This document shows positions 23,221-34,215 of a stretch of DNA of 64,000 bases, in pieces; positions within the stretch are counted from its first letter, which is position 1, and each line of letters opens with the position of its first letter. The notes below the pieces were generated by a model. That model was not told where the DNA came from and ran no database searches. It saw only the letters and a list, made by a program, of their open reading frames with translations. Source of the DNA: Simmondsia chinensis (lineage: Eukaryota > Streptophyta > Magnoliopsida > Caryophyllales > Simmondsiaceae); the NCBI GenBank assembly GCA_018398585.1, contig JAGTTD010000001.1, forward strand, positions 33,922,938-33,986,937. Reading direction: 5' to 3'. A program made the translations under genes and the position numbers.

Positions 23221-26200
23221 ACCTGGTAAAGAGTTGTACATCGAAGGTCTCCATATTAAGGATGGTGAGATAAATAAGAAGGAGGCTCCGAATGAGTCGG
23301 CGCCAAGTGGTGTGGAAGATGTTGCGGGAGAAGAGGGTCACCTCTTAGTGGTCAGGCGAGTCTGCTTCACACCTAAGAAAGTAGAGGAGATGTCTGGCTT
23401 TGAAATAACCTCTTTCAGAGAACCTACACAATTGTTGGGGAAGGTTTTCTACCTAGTTAAAGACTCTGGTAGCTGTGAGAACATTTTTTTTCCAAGGAGG
23501 CAGTCCAGAAGCTGGGGCTAAAGACGAAGGAGCATTTGAATCCTTACAAGTTGTCATGGCTCAAGACAGGAAAGTAGATAATTGTATCTAAATGTTGTTT
23601 ATTTAACTTTTCAACTAGAGCGAAGTACCGGGTTGGAGTATGATGTGATGTGGTTATTATGGATGCATGCCATTTGTTGCTCCGACCACTATGACAATTT
23701 GATATAGGCGCCACTCATGATGGGAGGAACTATGCCTATAGCTTTGTGTTTGAGGGCACAAAGATCATCTTCTTTCCCAAGAAAAATGAAGCACCTCATT
23801 CGGTATTAGTTGAGAATTCGAATCTCTAAACCAGGGTAATGTTGGCCAGGGAAGTTTCCGAGGGTAAGACGGCGTTTGTTTTAATTGGGAAGGAGTTTCA
23901 GATGGAACAAGGAAAGGTATCAAAAGAGCTAGTGGACTTATTGAGGGAGGTTGCTGACTTTTCCTTGAGGAGTTACAAAATATCTTATCGCCATTGCTGG
24001 ACAGTTAACACCAAATTGATATAATGCCGAGAGCTGCCTTACCGAATAGGCTGCATTACAGGATCAGTCTTGTGAAACATGAGGAGCTTAGTTGCCAAGT
24101 TGAGGAATTACTAGCTAGGGGCTTTATTCGAGAGGGTTTGACTCAATGCGCCATTCTAGCTCTATTGATGCCCAAGAACGATGATACTTGGCAGATGTGC
24201 ATCGACAACAGAACCAATAACAAGATCACAGTAAATTACTGATTTCCTATTCCAATATTGGATGACTTACTTAATCAGCTACAAAACTCGAAGGTGTTTA
24301 GTAATTTGGACTGGAAGAGAAGATATCATTAGATCCATATCTTGCCAAGTGATGAGTGGAAGACCGCCTTCAAAACCCAATACGGGTTGTAGGAGTGGCT
24401 GGGGATGGCGTTTAAGCTTAACACACCTAGCATGTTCATGAGGTTTATGAACCAAGTGCTACAACCTTTTATTGGAAGGTTGGTGGTAGTCTACTTCACT
24501 TTACCTTGATCTACCGCCCAAACTTAGATGAGTACCTGCATCAGCTTAGGGAGGTGCTAACAACGCTAAAAAAGCAACACATGTTTGCTGCCGTGAAGAA
24601 GTGTGACTTCATGAAAGATAAGGTGAAGTTCCTAGGGTTTGTAGTATCCAAGGATGGGATTGCAGAAGACGAAGTGAAGATAGAGGCAATTCGAAATTGG
24701 CCACAACCGAAGTCGATAACTGAGATACATAGCTTCCATGGTTTAGTGTCATTTTACAAAAGATTTGTGCCAGGTTTCAGCTCTATCATCACGCCGATTA
24801 TGAATTGCATGAAAGGGAGTACCACCAGTTCGACTCTGAAGGCATCTAATGCCTTCGAAAGCAAAGGTTGACTACGGCTCCGATATTAGCCTTATCAGAT
24901 TTCTAGAAGACAATCGAGTTGCATACCGATGCCTCCAAGGTTGGCATTGGCTTAATGCTTATCCTAGAGGGATGACCAATTACTTAATTCAGTGAGAAGC
25001 TTGACTTAAGTAAGTTGAATTATTCAACTTATGATGTTAAGTTCTATGTAGTAGTGTGAGCTTTAAGGCATTGGACGTCATTTTTCTCCAACAAGGAGCT
25101 CGCTTTATACTTGGATAATGTTGCGCTGAAATATATTAATAGTCAAGACAAGCTTTCTGAATGACATGCAAAGTGAGCGAGTTACATCCAGCTCTTTCAC
25201 TTTGTGATCAAGAGCAAGTCTGGAGCAACGAACAAGGTTGCCAATGCCTTGAGTAGGCATACACTGATGTTGAGTGGCAGCCGTGTTTTTAGTACTCGAT
25301 TTTGACAAGTTTGCGAAACAACACATGAATGATCTCGCCTTTAGAGAGATTTGGCGAGTAACTCAATCGGGGATAGTGCATGGTTACTCCATCCACAATG
25401 CGTTTCTTTTCAAGTTAAACCAGTTGTGTAATCCGGCTTCTAGTTTATGACTTAAGATTATTTAGGTGAAGCACAATGAGGGGCACGTGAAGTGAGACAA
25501 GACTTTGAAGCTGGTGAATGCTACTTATTTTTGGCCAATGATGAGGAAAGAGGTTGAGCAATTTTTCAAGAGGTGTCAAATTTTCCAGGTTAAGGAGGGC
25601 GAAATGACAAATGTGGGTTTGTAATTACAGCTGCCAATTCCTAGTCAACCCTAGGCTAATATCAGTATGGATTTTCCGTTGGGATTGCTAAAAATGAAAA
25701 GGGGTGTGGATTTGATCTTCGTTGCTGGGGATTGATTCTCCAAGATGACACACTTCATGGGTGCAAGAAAGCAAGCAACACAGTATACGTAACTCGTATG
25801 TATTTGCAAGAAGTGTACAAACTTCATGGGTTACCGGCTAGAATTGTCTCGGAGAGGGATGTAAGCTTCGTGAACCACTTCCAGAAGACACTATGGAAGA
25901 TGGGGAACACCTCTCTTGCCTTCAGAACTGTCCATCACCAATAGATGGATTTCGAGATGGAAGTGACGAATAGGTACTCGGGAAACCTTTTCTGATGTCT
26001 TGTTGCCGAGAACATTAAGGGATGGGATTAGAAGTTGTATCAAGCCAAGTTATCTTATTGAAACTCGGTAAATCGAAGCACGGGTTTTCCACCGTTCAAG
26101 ATTGTCTATAGCTTTGTTCCACATTCTCCGATTGACCTCGAGCTAGTACAAGGTCTTACTTGTCCTCATGGCAACGTGGAGCACTTCATCTCCAACCTTT

Positions 26201-26480
26201 GGGAGATACACTAACATACTCGAGCACGGTTTCTTGAGGCTAGTGCCAAGTACAAAATGGCAAGTGATAAGCGACACCATGTCATATAGTTCCAAGTTGG
26301 TGATCAAGTATTGGCAATTATGACTAGAGAGCGGTTTTCAGCATGGGAATACAACAAGTTGATAGCACGGAAGATTGGCTTTTGTGTTTTAATTAAAAGG
26401 TCAATGATAATGCATACCGCTTGCAGCCACCAAGTGGAGTGAGGACTTTAAGCGTCTTCAACATCCAGCACCCCATCCCT
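23221..26480 (+). pseudogene. Element C pol (protease-RT-RNase H-integrase), broken
   Basis: Protease: LLVVRRVCFTPKK, then VKDSGSCENIF at about 23460, where the active-site triad D-S-G is kept. RT from 24050 reads LARGFIREGLTQCAILALLM, CIDNRTNNKITV and FPIPILDDLL. The catalytic YxDD loop at about 24487-24510 has decayed to YFTLP, so the enzyme would be inactive. RNase H: 24905-25260 (ELHTDASKVGIGL, ending VANALSRH). Integrase: about 25500-26080, with MDFPLGLLKMKRGVD, THFMGARKAS and YKLHGLPARIVSERD. Stops occur in every domain. Confidence 0.78.
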
Positions 26481-26680
26481 TACTTTGGTAAGAATGATCC
26501 AGACAATCTTTTGGTGAATTCAAGTACGAATTCTTTCCAAGCTAAGAATGATAATGCAGCTGTGCCTTAGCATGCATAGTAGGTTGGGCTTGGCGAGTTG
26601 GGTAGCTTGGAGGGATAGGAGACATACGAGTAGGGCTTGATCCGGGCATTGGAGTTTAATTTCAAGGAGGAAAGCTTAAT

Positions 26681-27511
26681 GTATACTAGTAGATTTTATT
26701 ATTTATCTCTTTATTTGTCTACTTAATTTTAATCTTTTATTTTAGCTAAGAAAGGTTCTCGATTTAAGGAAGAGGAATATTAGTATTTTTATTAATTTCA
26801 ATTTTTAGATTTTTTTCATTGTTTATGTGTTTATTTGTTATTTTCTGGTTGTGAGAATTAATAATAGAATTTTTCCCTTTGTTTCTAATTATTTTAGCAA
26901 TAGAAAATTAATGGAAGGCTGTTAAATCCTTTTGTTCCCAATTTTTATCTTTTTTAGCACCGCATCAACAAGCTAGTTATTGTTTATGCACATTTACCAT
27001 ACAATAATTAATGCAAAAGAATATTATCCAATAAATAAATACTGAAATGTTGTGTACACAGGAGACTAGGTTTTGCCTTTATCCCACCTTGTTCTAAAAT
27101 GAAATTTATGCGGCTAAAAAGCGAAGTTCTTTTTTTTTTTTTTTTTTTTTAAACTAGGGTCAACACAGACACCATTTTAGGCATTATTTCTGTTAATCCA
27201 ATTTTGAGAAGTAATTTCCTTTTTTTTTGGGGGGGGGGGGGGGGAGGGGGGCGGAAGGATAGAGTCACTATTTCATAGAGTGAACCATCCGAGACATATG
27301 TGGTTTGTCTAGTATATGGAAAATATTACAACAAAGATTACTCTCTTTATTGACAAAAATCCCCTTAATAGAAAGAGAGTTTAATCTAGGTTACGACGGA
27401 TGTTCAAGCCTCTAATGCCCTAATATACTATAGCTCTTTATTATTTCGGACACCAAAACACTTTCCACATATCTCAATTTAAAGCCCCTTCTAAAATCAA
27501 CCACTTCAATT
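26681..27511. other. AT-rich stretch with homopolymer runs
   Basis: No coding frame. May include the remaining 3' LTR of element C. A T run lies at 27131-27150 and a T-then-G run at 27220-27253. Confidence 0.4.
27220..27254 (+). repeat. T-run followed by long G-run
   Basis: About eight or more T are followed by a 16-base G run, one A, and six more G. A second T-run/G-run with the same order is at 56548-56576. The G tract could form a quadruplex. Confidence 0.7.
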
Positions 27512-28044
27512 TGTTGAAAAAAATAAGGGGAAGAGTGATTCGAACTTATCTTAAAATACGAAGATTATTGTTGTGCCATGAACTTCATTAGTGCCCTAAA
27601 GTTGTTTATGGCCCCGTAGTGGCACAATGGAACCAAAAGGCACTCTAATCCCCTGGGTTTACACGAACCTTGGAACACCAGTGTACTTAAGGGTTACCAG
27701 ACTAAAATATCCCCCAACATTACTCAATTATAAAAGGAGAGAAAGAGAGGATGGGAAATTTTGGTGTATCACTTAACAAAGAAAACATGGCCATTATATA
27801 GGCTTCAAATAAGTTTTATTTTTTATTTTTTTTTTTGTTTTTTTGTTTTTTTTTTGTGATGGATATGAATTATGGGAGGCGACTCAATGACTACAATGAC
27901 TAGGCCTAAGTCAATTCTTACAATGGCCATAAATGACAACAAGCGCTTATATAAGAAAATACAAGGTCATCAAAACGAGTATTCGCCCATCAAATATTTT
28001 ATTTAGAACAAGATTCCTACAGCAAAATTTAAGAATGTCTAACA
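27512..28044 (-). repeat. LTR-like repeat, copy 1 (family also at 53460)
   Basis: The plus-strand edges are TGTTGAAAAAAATAAGG and ...GTCTAACA. The family partner at 53460-53956 matches along its length (GTGCCCTAAAG / CTGCCCTAAAG, AAGGGTTACC, GGAGAGAAAGAGAGGAT, AATTCTTACAA). On the minus strand CGTGGGGGAT just outside the right edge looks like a polypurine tract, so this may be the 3' LTR of a minus-strand element cut off by insertion of E. Confidence 0.55.
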
Positions 28045-28345
28045 ATCCCCCACGTGATTAAATTTTAGGGAAAAGCATAGCTTGTTAGAGCTGGCGTCCT
28101 AGGGAACCCAATTTATGTAAACTCTTTTATTAGTGAATAAAGATTGTTTGACATTATCGTCTATTTTAATTTTATTTACGAGTCTTTATGCATGTGATGT
28201 TGTTCTTCATCATAGCACGTACCACGAGATGGACAAAGTCCTTAAATGACATTTGAGATATCTATTTTAGTGAATTAATGATATTATTCCACAGATGGAC
28301 TAAATAATGGATAAGAATGTCATTTAATAATTAGTTTGTAGTCAT

Positions 28346-28616
28346 TTATAAGTTTAGGATTCATTTAGTAGGCACTAAGGCACCAAATCCCATTAGAACT
28401 TTGAAGTTAAGCGTGCTTGGACGAGAGTAGTACTAGGATGGATGACCTCCTGGGAAGTCCTCGTATTGCCAACCCCATAAGGTTGGGGGTTCTCGGAAAC
28501 GGCCTCTCAATAGGGTTACACCCTGAAGGGGTAAGGCTACATACATCCACCCCTCACAGACCCCGCTTATGTAGGAGCCTTAAGGCACTGGATCTGTTGT
28601 CATTGTTATTGTTGTA
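28346..28616 (+). mobile_element. 5S rRNA-headed SINE
   Basis: The head (about 28352-28473) follows plant 5S rRNA almost base for base: GCACTAAGGCACC, GAAGTTAAGCGTGCTTGG, GAGAGTAGTACTAGGATGG and GACCTCCTGGGAAGTCCTCG. Thus all three internal pol III promoter parts (box A, intermediate element, box C) are recognisable. It runs directly into the SINE tail also seen at 12060 (TTCTCGGAAACGGCCTCT, GGGGTAAGGCTACATACAT, CAGACCCCGCTTATGTAGGA) and ends in a TTGTTATTGTTG tail. The 3' LTR of E lacks it. Flanking TTGTAGTCA / TTGTAGTTA is a probable imperfect target duplication. Confidence 0.8.
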
Positions 28617-29052
28617 GTTAATGATAAGGTTGGGCTACTTATCTGCTAAAGCAATAACGTGACATTTAGATAACTTGTCTGGGTTATATGGATAGCGATC
28701 CTAGATGCTGTGTTGGAGTGTTACAATGAGATCGTCACACTGAATAGGACCATGTGATTTGCTTGGCTTTGTACTACTATCAGAATAGAGCAACTCATAT
28801 ATGTTTTGTTTACACAATGACTCTTAATCCGGAAAATAGTCTTGATTCGTACATAGAATGTTGATTGCTTTGGTGCACTAAAATGACGAGGTTATAAGTA
28901 ATAACTAGGTCTTACATTTGTTGGGCAATTACATGAAGTGTGGCAGGATTAGATATTTTCTTAGGAATCTACTTTGTGAAATGTCCCCTTAGTTAATTCG
29001 CAAATATTCAAATTCATTCTCAAGAATTTGGCCAAAGCATTTCTTGTGTTAG

Positions 29053-29566
29053 TGTTATAAACCGAGAATCCGAGGCATGGACTTAAATTTGCTATTTGGC
29101 GGGAATAATTGTTGGCAGTTGAAAATCTGTTAAATTCTGTTTACTGCTGGGCTGTTGTTGCTGCTGTTCTGGTGTGCTGCTGCTGCTGTGTTGCTGCCAC
29201 TGCTTGCTGCTTGCTGCTTACTGTTGCTGTTATCCTTTCAATTTTGGCGGCAATAAACAAGTTCAATTGTTAGTTACATAAATTCTAGATGCTTCTAAGT
29301 AGATTGTCTAGGTTCATTGCACTACTTGTAAGTGATTGCTATAAATAAATGTGACCTAATGTAAATCAAATCATTCAATGAAAATACATTAACAAACTAT
29401 CTCAATTTGAGATTAAACTCTATTCTCTCATCCCTTTCCCTTCTTTCTCTCATCTAACTCTAAAACTCTACTTTCTCATCTTAATTTCCCTTCTTTCTCA
29501 TCTCATACTCTCAACCTATCCCTATTTTACTTAGTTCACGCTTGTGGTTCAATCCCGAGGGTAACA
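29053..29566 (+). repeat. Element F 5' LTR
   Basis: 514 bp, nearly identical by eye to 31420-31927. Contains a GCTGCTGTT-rich segment (29145-29225) like that of element B. Confidence 0.92.
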
Positions 29567-29568
29567 AT

Positions 29569-29580
29569 TGGTATCAGAGC
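29569..29580 (+). promoter_or_regulatory. Element F primer-binding site (initiator tRNA-Met)
   Basis: TGGTATCAGAGC, two bases after the LTR, with no mismatch to the common plant site. Confidence 0.92.
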
Positions 29581-30266
29581 CTCGTTTGGCTTCCAATCGA
29601 GTGCGTAAACAAAAGAAGATTTAAAAAAAAAAAATCAGATTCCAGACTGAATTTAGTTCAGTTCAATCGATCAAAATTCAGATTTGTGATTTTCAAAATT
29701 GATCTTGAAAATTCAGAAGAAAAAAATTTGCAGTGAAGTTATGTGCAAGCAAAATTATTTGATCTATTGTGATGAAGTTTAAGTGAAGCTAATTGATTCA
29801 CATTACACATGATCATCATCAAAAGATTAGAAATTAGTTGCATTGAGGTGATTCAGATGCTAAAATTCAGAAACTGAGGTTGAGGCGAAAATCTGTCATC
29901 AGGCGAAATCTGACAGGAGAAGCGAAAGTGTTGAAATCCAACTTCGTTCGTTAAGATTGCTTGAGTGTTGTGTTGAGGACTTGATTTTGAGTTAGGATCG
30001 AGCCTAAATCAGAAGTGAAAGTCGAATTATGCGACTAAACATGGCTGTCAGAAATCGTTCGGGTTAGGGTTTGTTCGAAGTTCTGTTCGAAGTTTATCAG
30101 TTAGGGTTTATAATCATTGACGATTGTCGAACCGATAGCAGTTGATTGGTTGTGCGAACAAAGGAGTACAACTTCATAAAACAATCGATTGTTGAAGAGT
30201 TGCGAAACAAGTTTTACATTTCTGCGATTTTCGAACTTGTATTCTGCGAACTGAGCTGGTTCAAGA

Positions 30267-31305
30267 TTGAAGTTGTTCTTCATTCTCGATGTGGCTGAGT
30301 TGAAAGAGCAGTTGGAGAATTTAATAAAGCAGAGACAAGAATGGATTCAAGCATTCATACAAGAATGGAGACAAGAATGTATGCAGCTAATGGAGAAATG
30401 GCAACATTCAGCTGACCCGGTTGCTAACATCAGTGGTGATTGTGCTGGTGTTCTTGATGCAAATGAGTTTCCGGAGCTAGCGGATAGTGTTAGACAACCA
30501 AAGTTCAATGTTGAGCAAAGAAAGAAAGTGGAATCTGATGCTGTTAGAGATGAATTCGATCACGACAATGCCGAAAGTGATGAATACCAGTTTGAAAAAC
30601 CTGAGTTTTGAACAAGATGATCCTTATGAAGACTCTTTGCTGGAGTTAGAGTATCTTGATGACGTTGAGGCACAATATGACATGTATCCGGAATGGAAAT
30701 ATGATTCACATGTCAAAAGAATGATTAAGAAAGCAAAGAGTAAAACAAAGAGAAATCATCTAAGTGAAGCATTGAAAGATTTTGGGGGTAAAAAGAAGTT
30801 GACAAAGTCGAAGTTGAAGCGTGAGGTTGAAGAAGGATCTCAAATTGTTAATGTGAATGTTAGTCCTCAATTTCCTCTTCAATCAGATGAAGACAGGCCT
30901 CAAGATCGAATTCCAGAAGTGGAAATACTCGTCAGACCTCAAGAAACAGCTCAAATTCAGCAGCCTAATTTGCAAACTCTTATGGTTGATTTGAAGGCTC
31001 AAGTTCACAACATCCAAATGTTTGATAAAGACAATGTTGCAAGCTTTTTCTCCTCTAAGGATATTGAGCTGAATGAGTTGGGAGTCATTACCGCAGAGCA
31101 CATTAACTCAGCAAGAAATCAAGTTCCAGTAGCAAATATGCAGTGTCGGCGTGCCGATCGGCAAGTTCGGCATGATCTATTTCTTTTCTGGAAAAGAGTT
31201 TTGATTAATAGGGTCCCTATCATGAAGCTATGCCATTGGGAGGATATTTGTGAATTGTTCATCAAGATGTACTGCAGTAACAAGTGCTCATCAGCTGCAT
31301 TTTGA
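30267..31305 (+). pseudogene. Element F ORF: unknown charged coiled-coil protein, one frameshift
   Basis: I do not recognise this protein. The first frame (from 30267) starts with a helical, probably coiled-coil segment (ELKEQLENLIKQRQEW). That segment resembles only in style the glutamine-rich N-terminus of B gag. It continues acidic to a stop at 30609-30611. A second frame continues the same style without break: acidic (DSLLELEYLDDVEAQYDMYP), then basic (KRMIKKAKSKTKRN, GGKKKLTKSKLKRE), then a hydrophilic tail to 31305. A single extra T in the run near 30606 would explain the switch. No zinc knuckle, capsid motif, protease or polymerase motif is visible. The length of about 340 codons and the position between primer site and polypurine tract suggest an element-encoded or captured protein. 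Confidence 0.6.
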
Positions 31306-31409
31306 CCTTGTTACTTACATGTTCTTGCTGGAGCCTGAATTTGCAAGACAACAATTGATATTCAAAGTCTCAACTCTCTTCCATTCTTGAGGACAAGAAT
31401 GTTTTCAAG

Positions 31410-31419
31410 GGGAAGGGAA
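31410..31419 (+). promoter_or_regulatory. Element F polypurine tract
   Basis: GGGAAGGGAA-type purine run directly before the 3' LTR at 31420. Confidence 0.8.
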
Positions 31420-31927
31420 TGTTATAAACTGAGAATCCGAGACATGGACTTAATTTTGCTATTTGGCGGGAATAATTGTTGGCAGTTGAAAATCTGTTAA
31501 ATTCTGTTTACTGCTGGGCTGTTGTTGCTGCTGTTCTGGTGTGCTGCTGTTGCGTGTGTTGCTGCCTCTGCTTGCTGCTTGCTATTGCTGTTATCCTTTC
31601 AATTTTGGCGGCAATAAACAAGTTCAATTGTTAGTCACATAAATTCTAGATGCTTCTAAGTAGATTGTCTAGGTTCATTGCACTACTTATAAGTGATTGT
31701 TATAAATAAATGTGACCTGACGTAAATCAAATCATTCAATGAAAATACATCAACAAACTATCTCAATATGAGATTAAACTCTATTCTCTCATCCCTTTCC
31801 CTTCTTTCTCTCATCTAACTCTAAAACTCTACTTTCTCATCTTAATTTCCCTTTTTTCTCATCTCATACTCTCAACCTATCCCTATTTTACTTGGTTTAC
31901 GCTTGTAGTTCAATCTCGAGCGTAACA
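31420..31927 (+). repeat. Element F 3' LTR
   Basis: 508 bp partner of 29053-29566, ending GCGTAACA and followed by the target duplication GTTAG. Confidence 0.92.
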
Positions 31928-33045
31928 GTTAGACAATAGGAATTAATACTGAAGTGTTTATCTATATTAGTGAATTATTCAAAAGGGGCAAATTGTGAAC
32001 TAAGAAGGAAAAGTGAGAAAGAATGACAATAGTAGTTTAAGATATTTCCTTCACGGACATTTATTAGAAAGGTCAATTGTGAGTAAACTTTTATAGGAAA
32101 ATTTAATGAGTAAATATATTTATTTGTACAATAAAAATTATTTAGTGTAATTAAGTTTTATTAAATGGTGTTCAACTATTATCATGAGGTGATAATCAGA
32201 TTTGACCTATTTGGAGCTAAAAATAAATCGTCCCTAAGGTCCCTACGCAAGCCCCCAAAATTATGCACTTACATAAGTCGAGAGAATCCCCGAGATGAAT
32301 TATTTTATAAAAAGTTGAATAAAATTATTTTTTATTAAATCCTAAAAATTCAGGGGATGAATTTTTACTAGGAAAAGGGTAAAACAAGTTTTTTTTAAGA
32401 CAATTACAGGGCAAGAGCCAAATCAACACACAACACGTGTCATGCGCTGATTGGTCAAGGGTGGCACAAGCCGCTGCAAATGAAGCTGCAGATAAGTATC
32501 TTAAGAAATATTTTATCTTGATTAAGATTGAAGTTTACCCTTTATTTTATTTTATTATATTATTTATTTTTCTGATTGAATTAGATCTCCTATAAAGACA
32601 ATGCTAAGCTAATTCCAATTTTTAACAACAATAATAGTAATTAAGAACTTGCTTAGTTTTCTCTCAATTAGTTAGTGAATTGATTAAGAGAAAATCTCTT
32701 CCAAATTAGTTCTTAAAATTAGTTCTAAGAGCCCCTTGATTTCACGACGTCCACTCATTCAGTGCAAAGGGAGGAATTGTGGAGAAGATCTCGGAGGTAC
32801 GTTTGGAGCATCTTTTCACTTGCGGTCTACAACGAGGTATGTGATTTCTCGTCCTATACTTTTATATTTGAATTTAATTTCTTTTTGTGGGTCTGTCTTC
32901 TATGCTATGCGTTGTTATGTAGAATTAGAGTCAAGATCATGTATTTACTTTAAAAATGATAGGATTTTAAATTGGTATTCCGCTGCGCTAGATGCAATCT
33001 TTGCATGTTTTAATTTACGAAATTAAAAATCACTCACCCAACAAT

Positions 33046-33057
33046 TGGTATCAAAGC
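33046..33057 (+). promoter_or_regulatory. Element E primer-binding site
   Basis: TGGTATCAAAGC, two bases after the LTR end, differing by one base from the usual tRNA-Met site. Confidence 0.88.
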
Positions 33058-34215
33058 CAGACTCTCATTATTCATGAGGTGCATAAGGTCATTAGTTGAC
33101 ATGATTAAAAAATATTTTAAATATGAATTCGTGATAGGATCATGTGAAAGTATAATATAATTGTTGAATATATTAATATAAATTATTATATGTTTAATTG
33201 ATTGTTTAAAATCCAATTAAAACAACATATTCATCAATGTTCGTATAGTTTTGGTTTATAGTTGTGAAAATGAGATTTTCATTCTTCATCTAAGTTACCG
33301 ATTAGAATTAGATAAGATTAACTGGTATAATGAGATTATAGTCATTTAAAAATGAATATATTAATTTTAAATCAAAAACACAATGTGTGTGTGTGTGACT
33401 TGTTGACGTCACTGATGATGTCTGCAGACCTGACATCCGCAATGATGTCAATGGCTGACATCAGACAATTAAAATAAAAAAGAAAAGAAAATTTAATTAT
33501 TTTAGAATATGATCATAAAAGAGATTATGTGATAATCAATTTTTTTTTCTAAAAGAGTTTAGAAAGGAATTATAGTTATACCTTGACTTAAATTGTTATT
33601 AAAAGGAGTTGTAATGACATTATGATTATTCGTTGTGAACAATTTAATTAGTCTTGATTGGATCAAAATAGTAATTTAAATTATTATTTTCATATTAATA
33701 TTACTAAGTTATGAGATAACTTAAGGCAAATAAAATCCACTAATTTATTTAAAAAATCAAGTGGGAGCGAGGTTCAAAGGTTGAAAACTCACAGTCTCCA
33801 TCACTGGTGTAATAGTATAGCGGGTCTACGTTACTCCCCGGGGAAGATGTTGATCCGTGGAATACATGTTTAGACTTCTATTAGAATGGACTGAAATCCA
33901 AGCAATCGAGTACAACCACGCTGACGTGGAGTATAATGAGACCTAGTGTGGATGTTCATGTAGTGGTTTACACTTGACTAAAATACTACATTAGCCCCTC
34001 CAAGGAGCTTTGTTGTATTATTTTAGATACTAAGGACAGAAGGATGAATGATTGATATTTAGTAAAAGAGTTTACAAGAAAATATAATAATGGAGAAACG
34101 TTCTTAACCGAGCAAAGCTTGTTGCGGCATCACTAACGGGGAGTAACGAGTGGATAGTTTGGATCCTCGTTGCTTTTGTTTTAATAAGGTGTTGTGGATA
34201 CCAAATTAATTATAA
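33058..34215 (+). other. Element E leader with conserved copia block
   Basis: The AT-rich leader has a short GT run (33385-33397). The block 33770-34140 (starting AAGTGGGAGCGAGG, with GGTGTAATAGTATAGCGGGT) is shared with both leader units of element D. It has no ORF and probably contains packaging or dimerisation signals, as expected between primer site and gag; that role is inference. Confidence 0.55.

Larger units (their letters stand above)
22757..26680 (+). mobile_element. Element C: decayed Ty3/gypsy retrotransposon without clear LTRs
   Basis: The coding order gag, protease, RT, RNase H, integrase is preserved on the plus strand. Integrase after RNase H is the gypsy order. The left edge abuts the primer site of D and lacks LTR, primer site and the first part of gag. 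A purine run (CAAGGAGGAAAGC, about 26663-26676) followed by TGTATACTAG could be the polypurine tract and the start of a 3' LTR, but I found no second copy to prove it. Confidence 0.7.
29053..31927 (+). mobile_element. Element F: nested non-autonomous LTR retrotransposon with unknown ORF
   Basis: LTRs of 514 and 508 bp with TGTTATAAAC...GTAACA tips, a perfect primer site (29569), a polypurine tract (GGGGAAGGGA before 31420) and a perfect 5-bp target duplication GTTAG (29048-29052 and 31928-31932). The 1.85-kb internal region contains no recognisable gag capsid, protease, RT or integrase. The sequence after the primer site and the GAGGACAAGAATGTTTTCAA before the 3' LTR are shared with B and A, so F is a non-autonomous member of that lineage. 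Confidence 0.9.
28083..33043 (+). repeat. Element E 5' LTR, interrupted by a SINE and element F
   Basis: Matches the 3' LTR (38232-40123) in blocks: 28083-28345, 28617-29052 and 31928-33043. Extra sequence in this copy is exactly the SINE (about 28346-28616) and F plus one target repeat (29053-31932). Compared with the 3' copy it lacks about 90 bp around the GGCACC-rich part (39450-39560). Confidence 0.88.

Noticed and set aside
28352..28473. Functional 5S rRNA gene
   Set aside because: Several substitutions against the conserved 5S sequence, no 5S spacer or array, and direct fusion to a SINE tail.
28417..28617. 66-codon plus-strand frame
   Set aside because: It lies wholly in the 5S-like head and tail of the SINE; the base-level match to 5S rRNA explains the sequence better.
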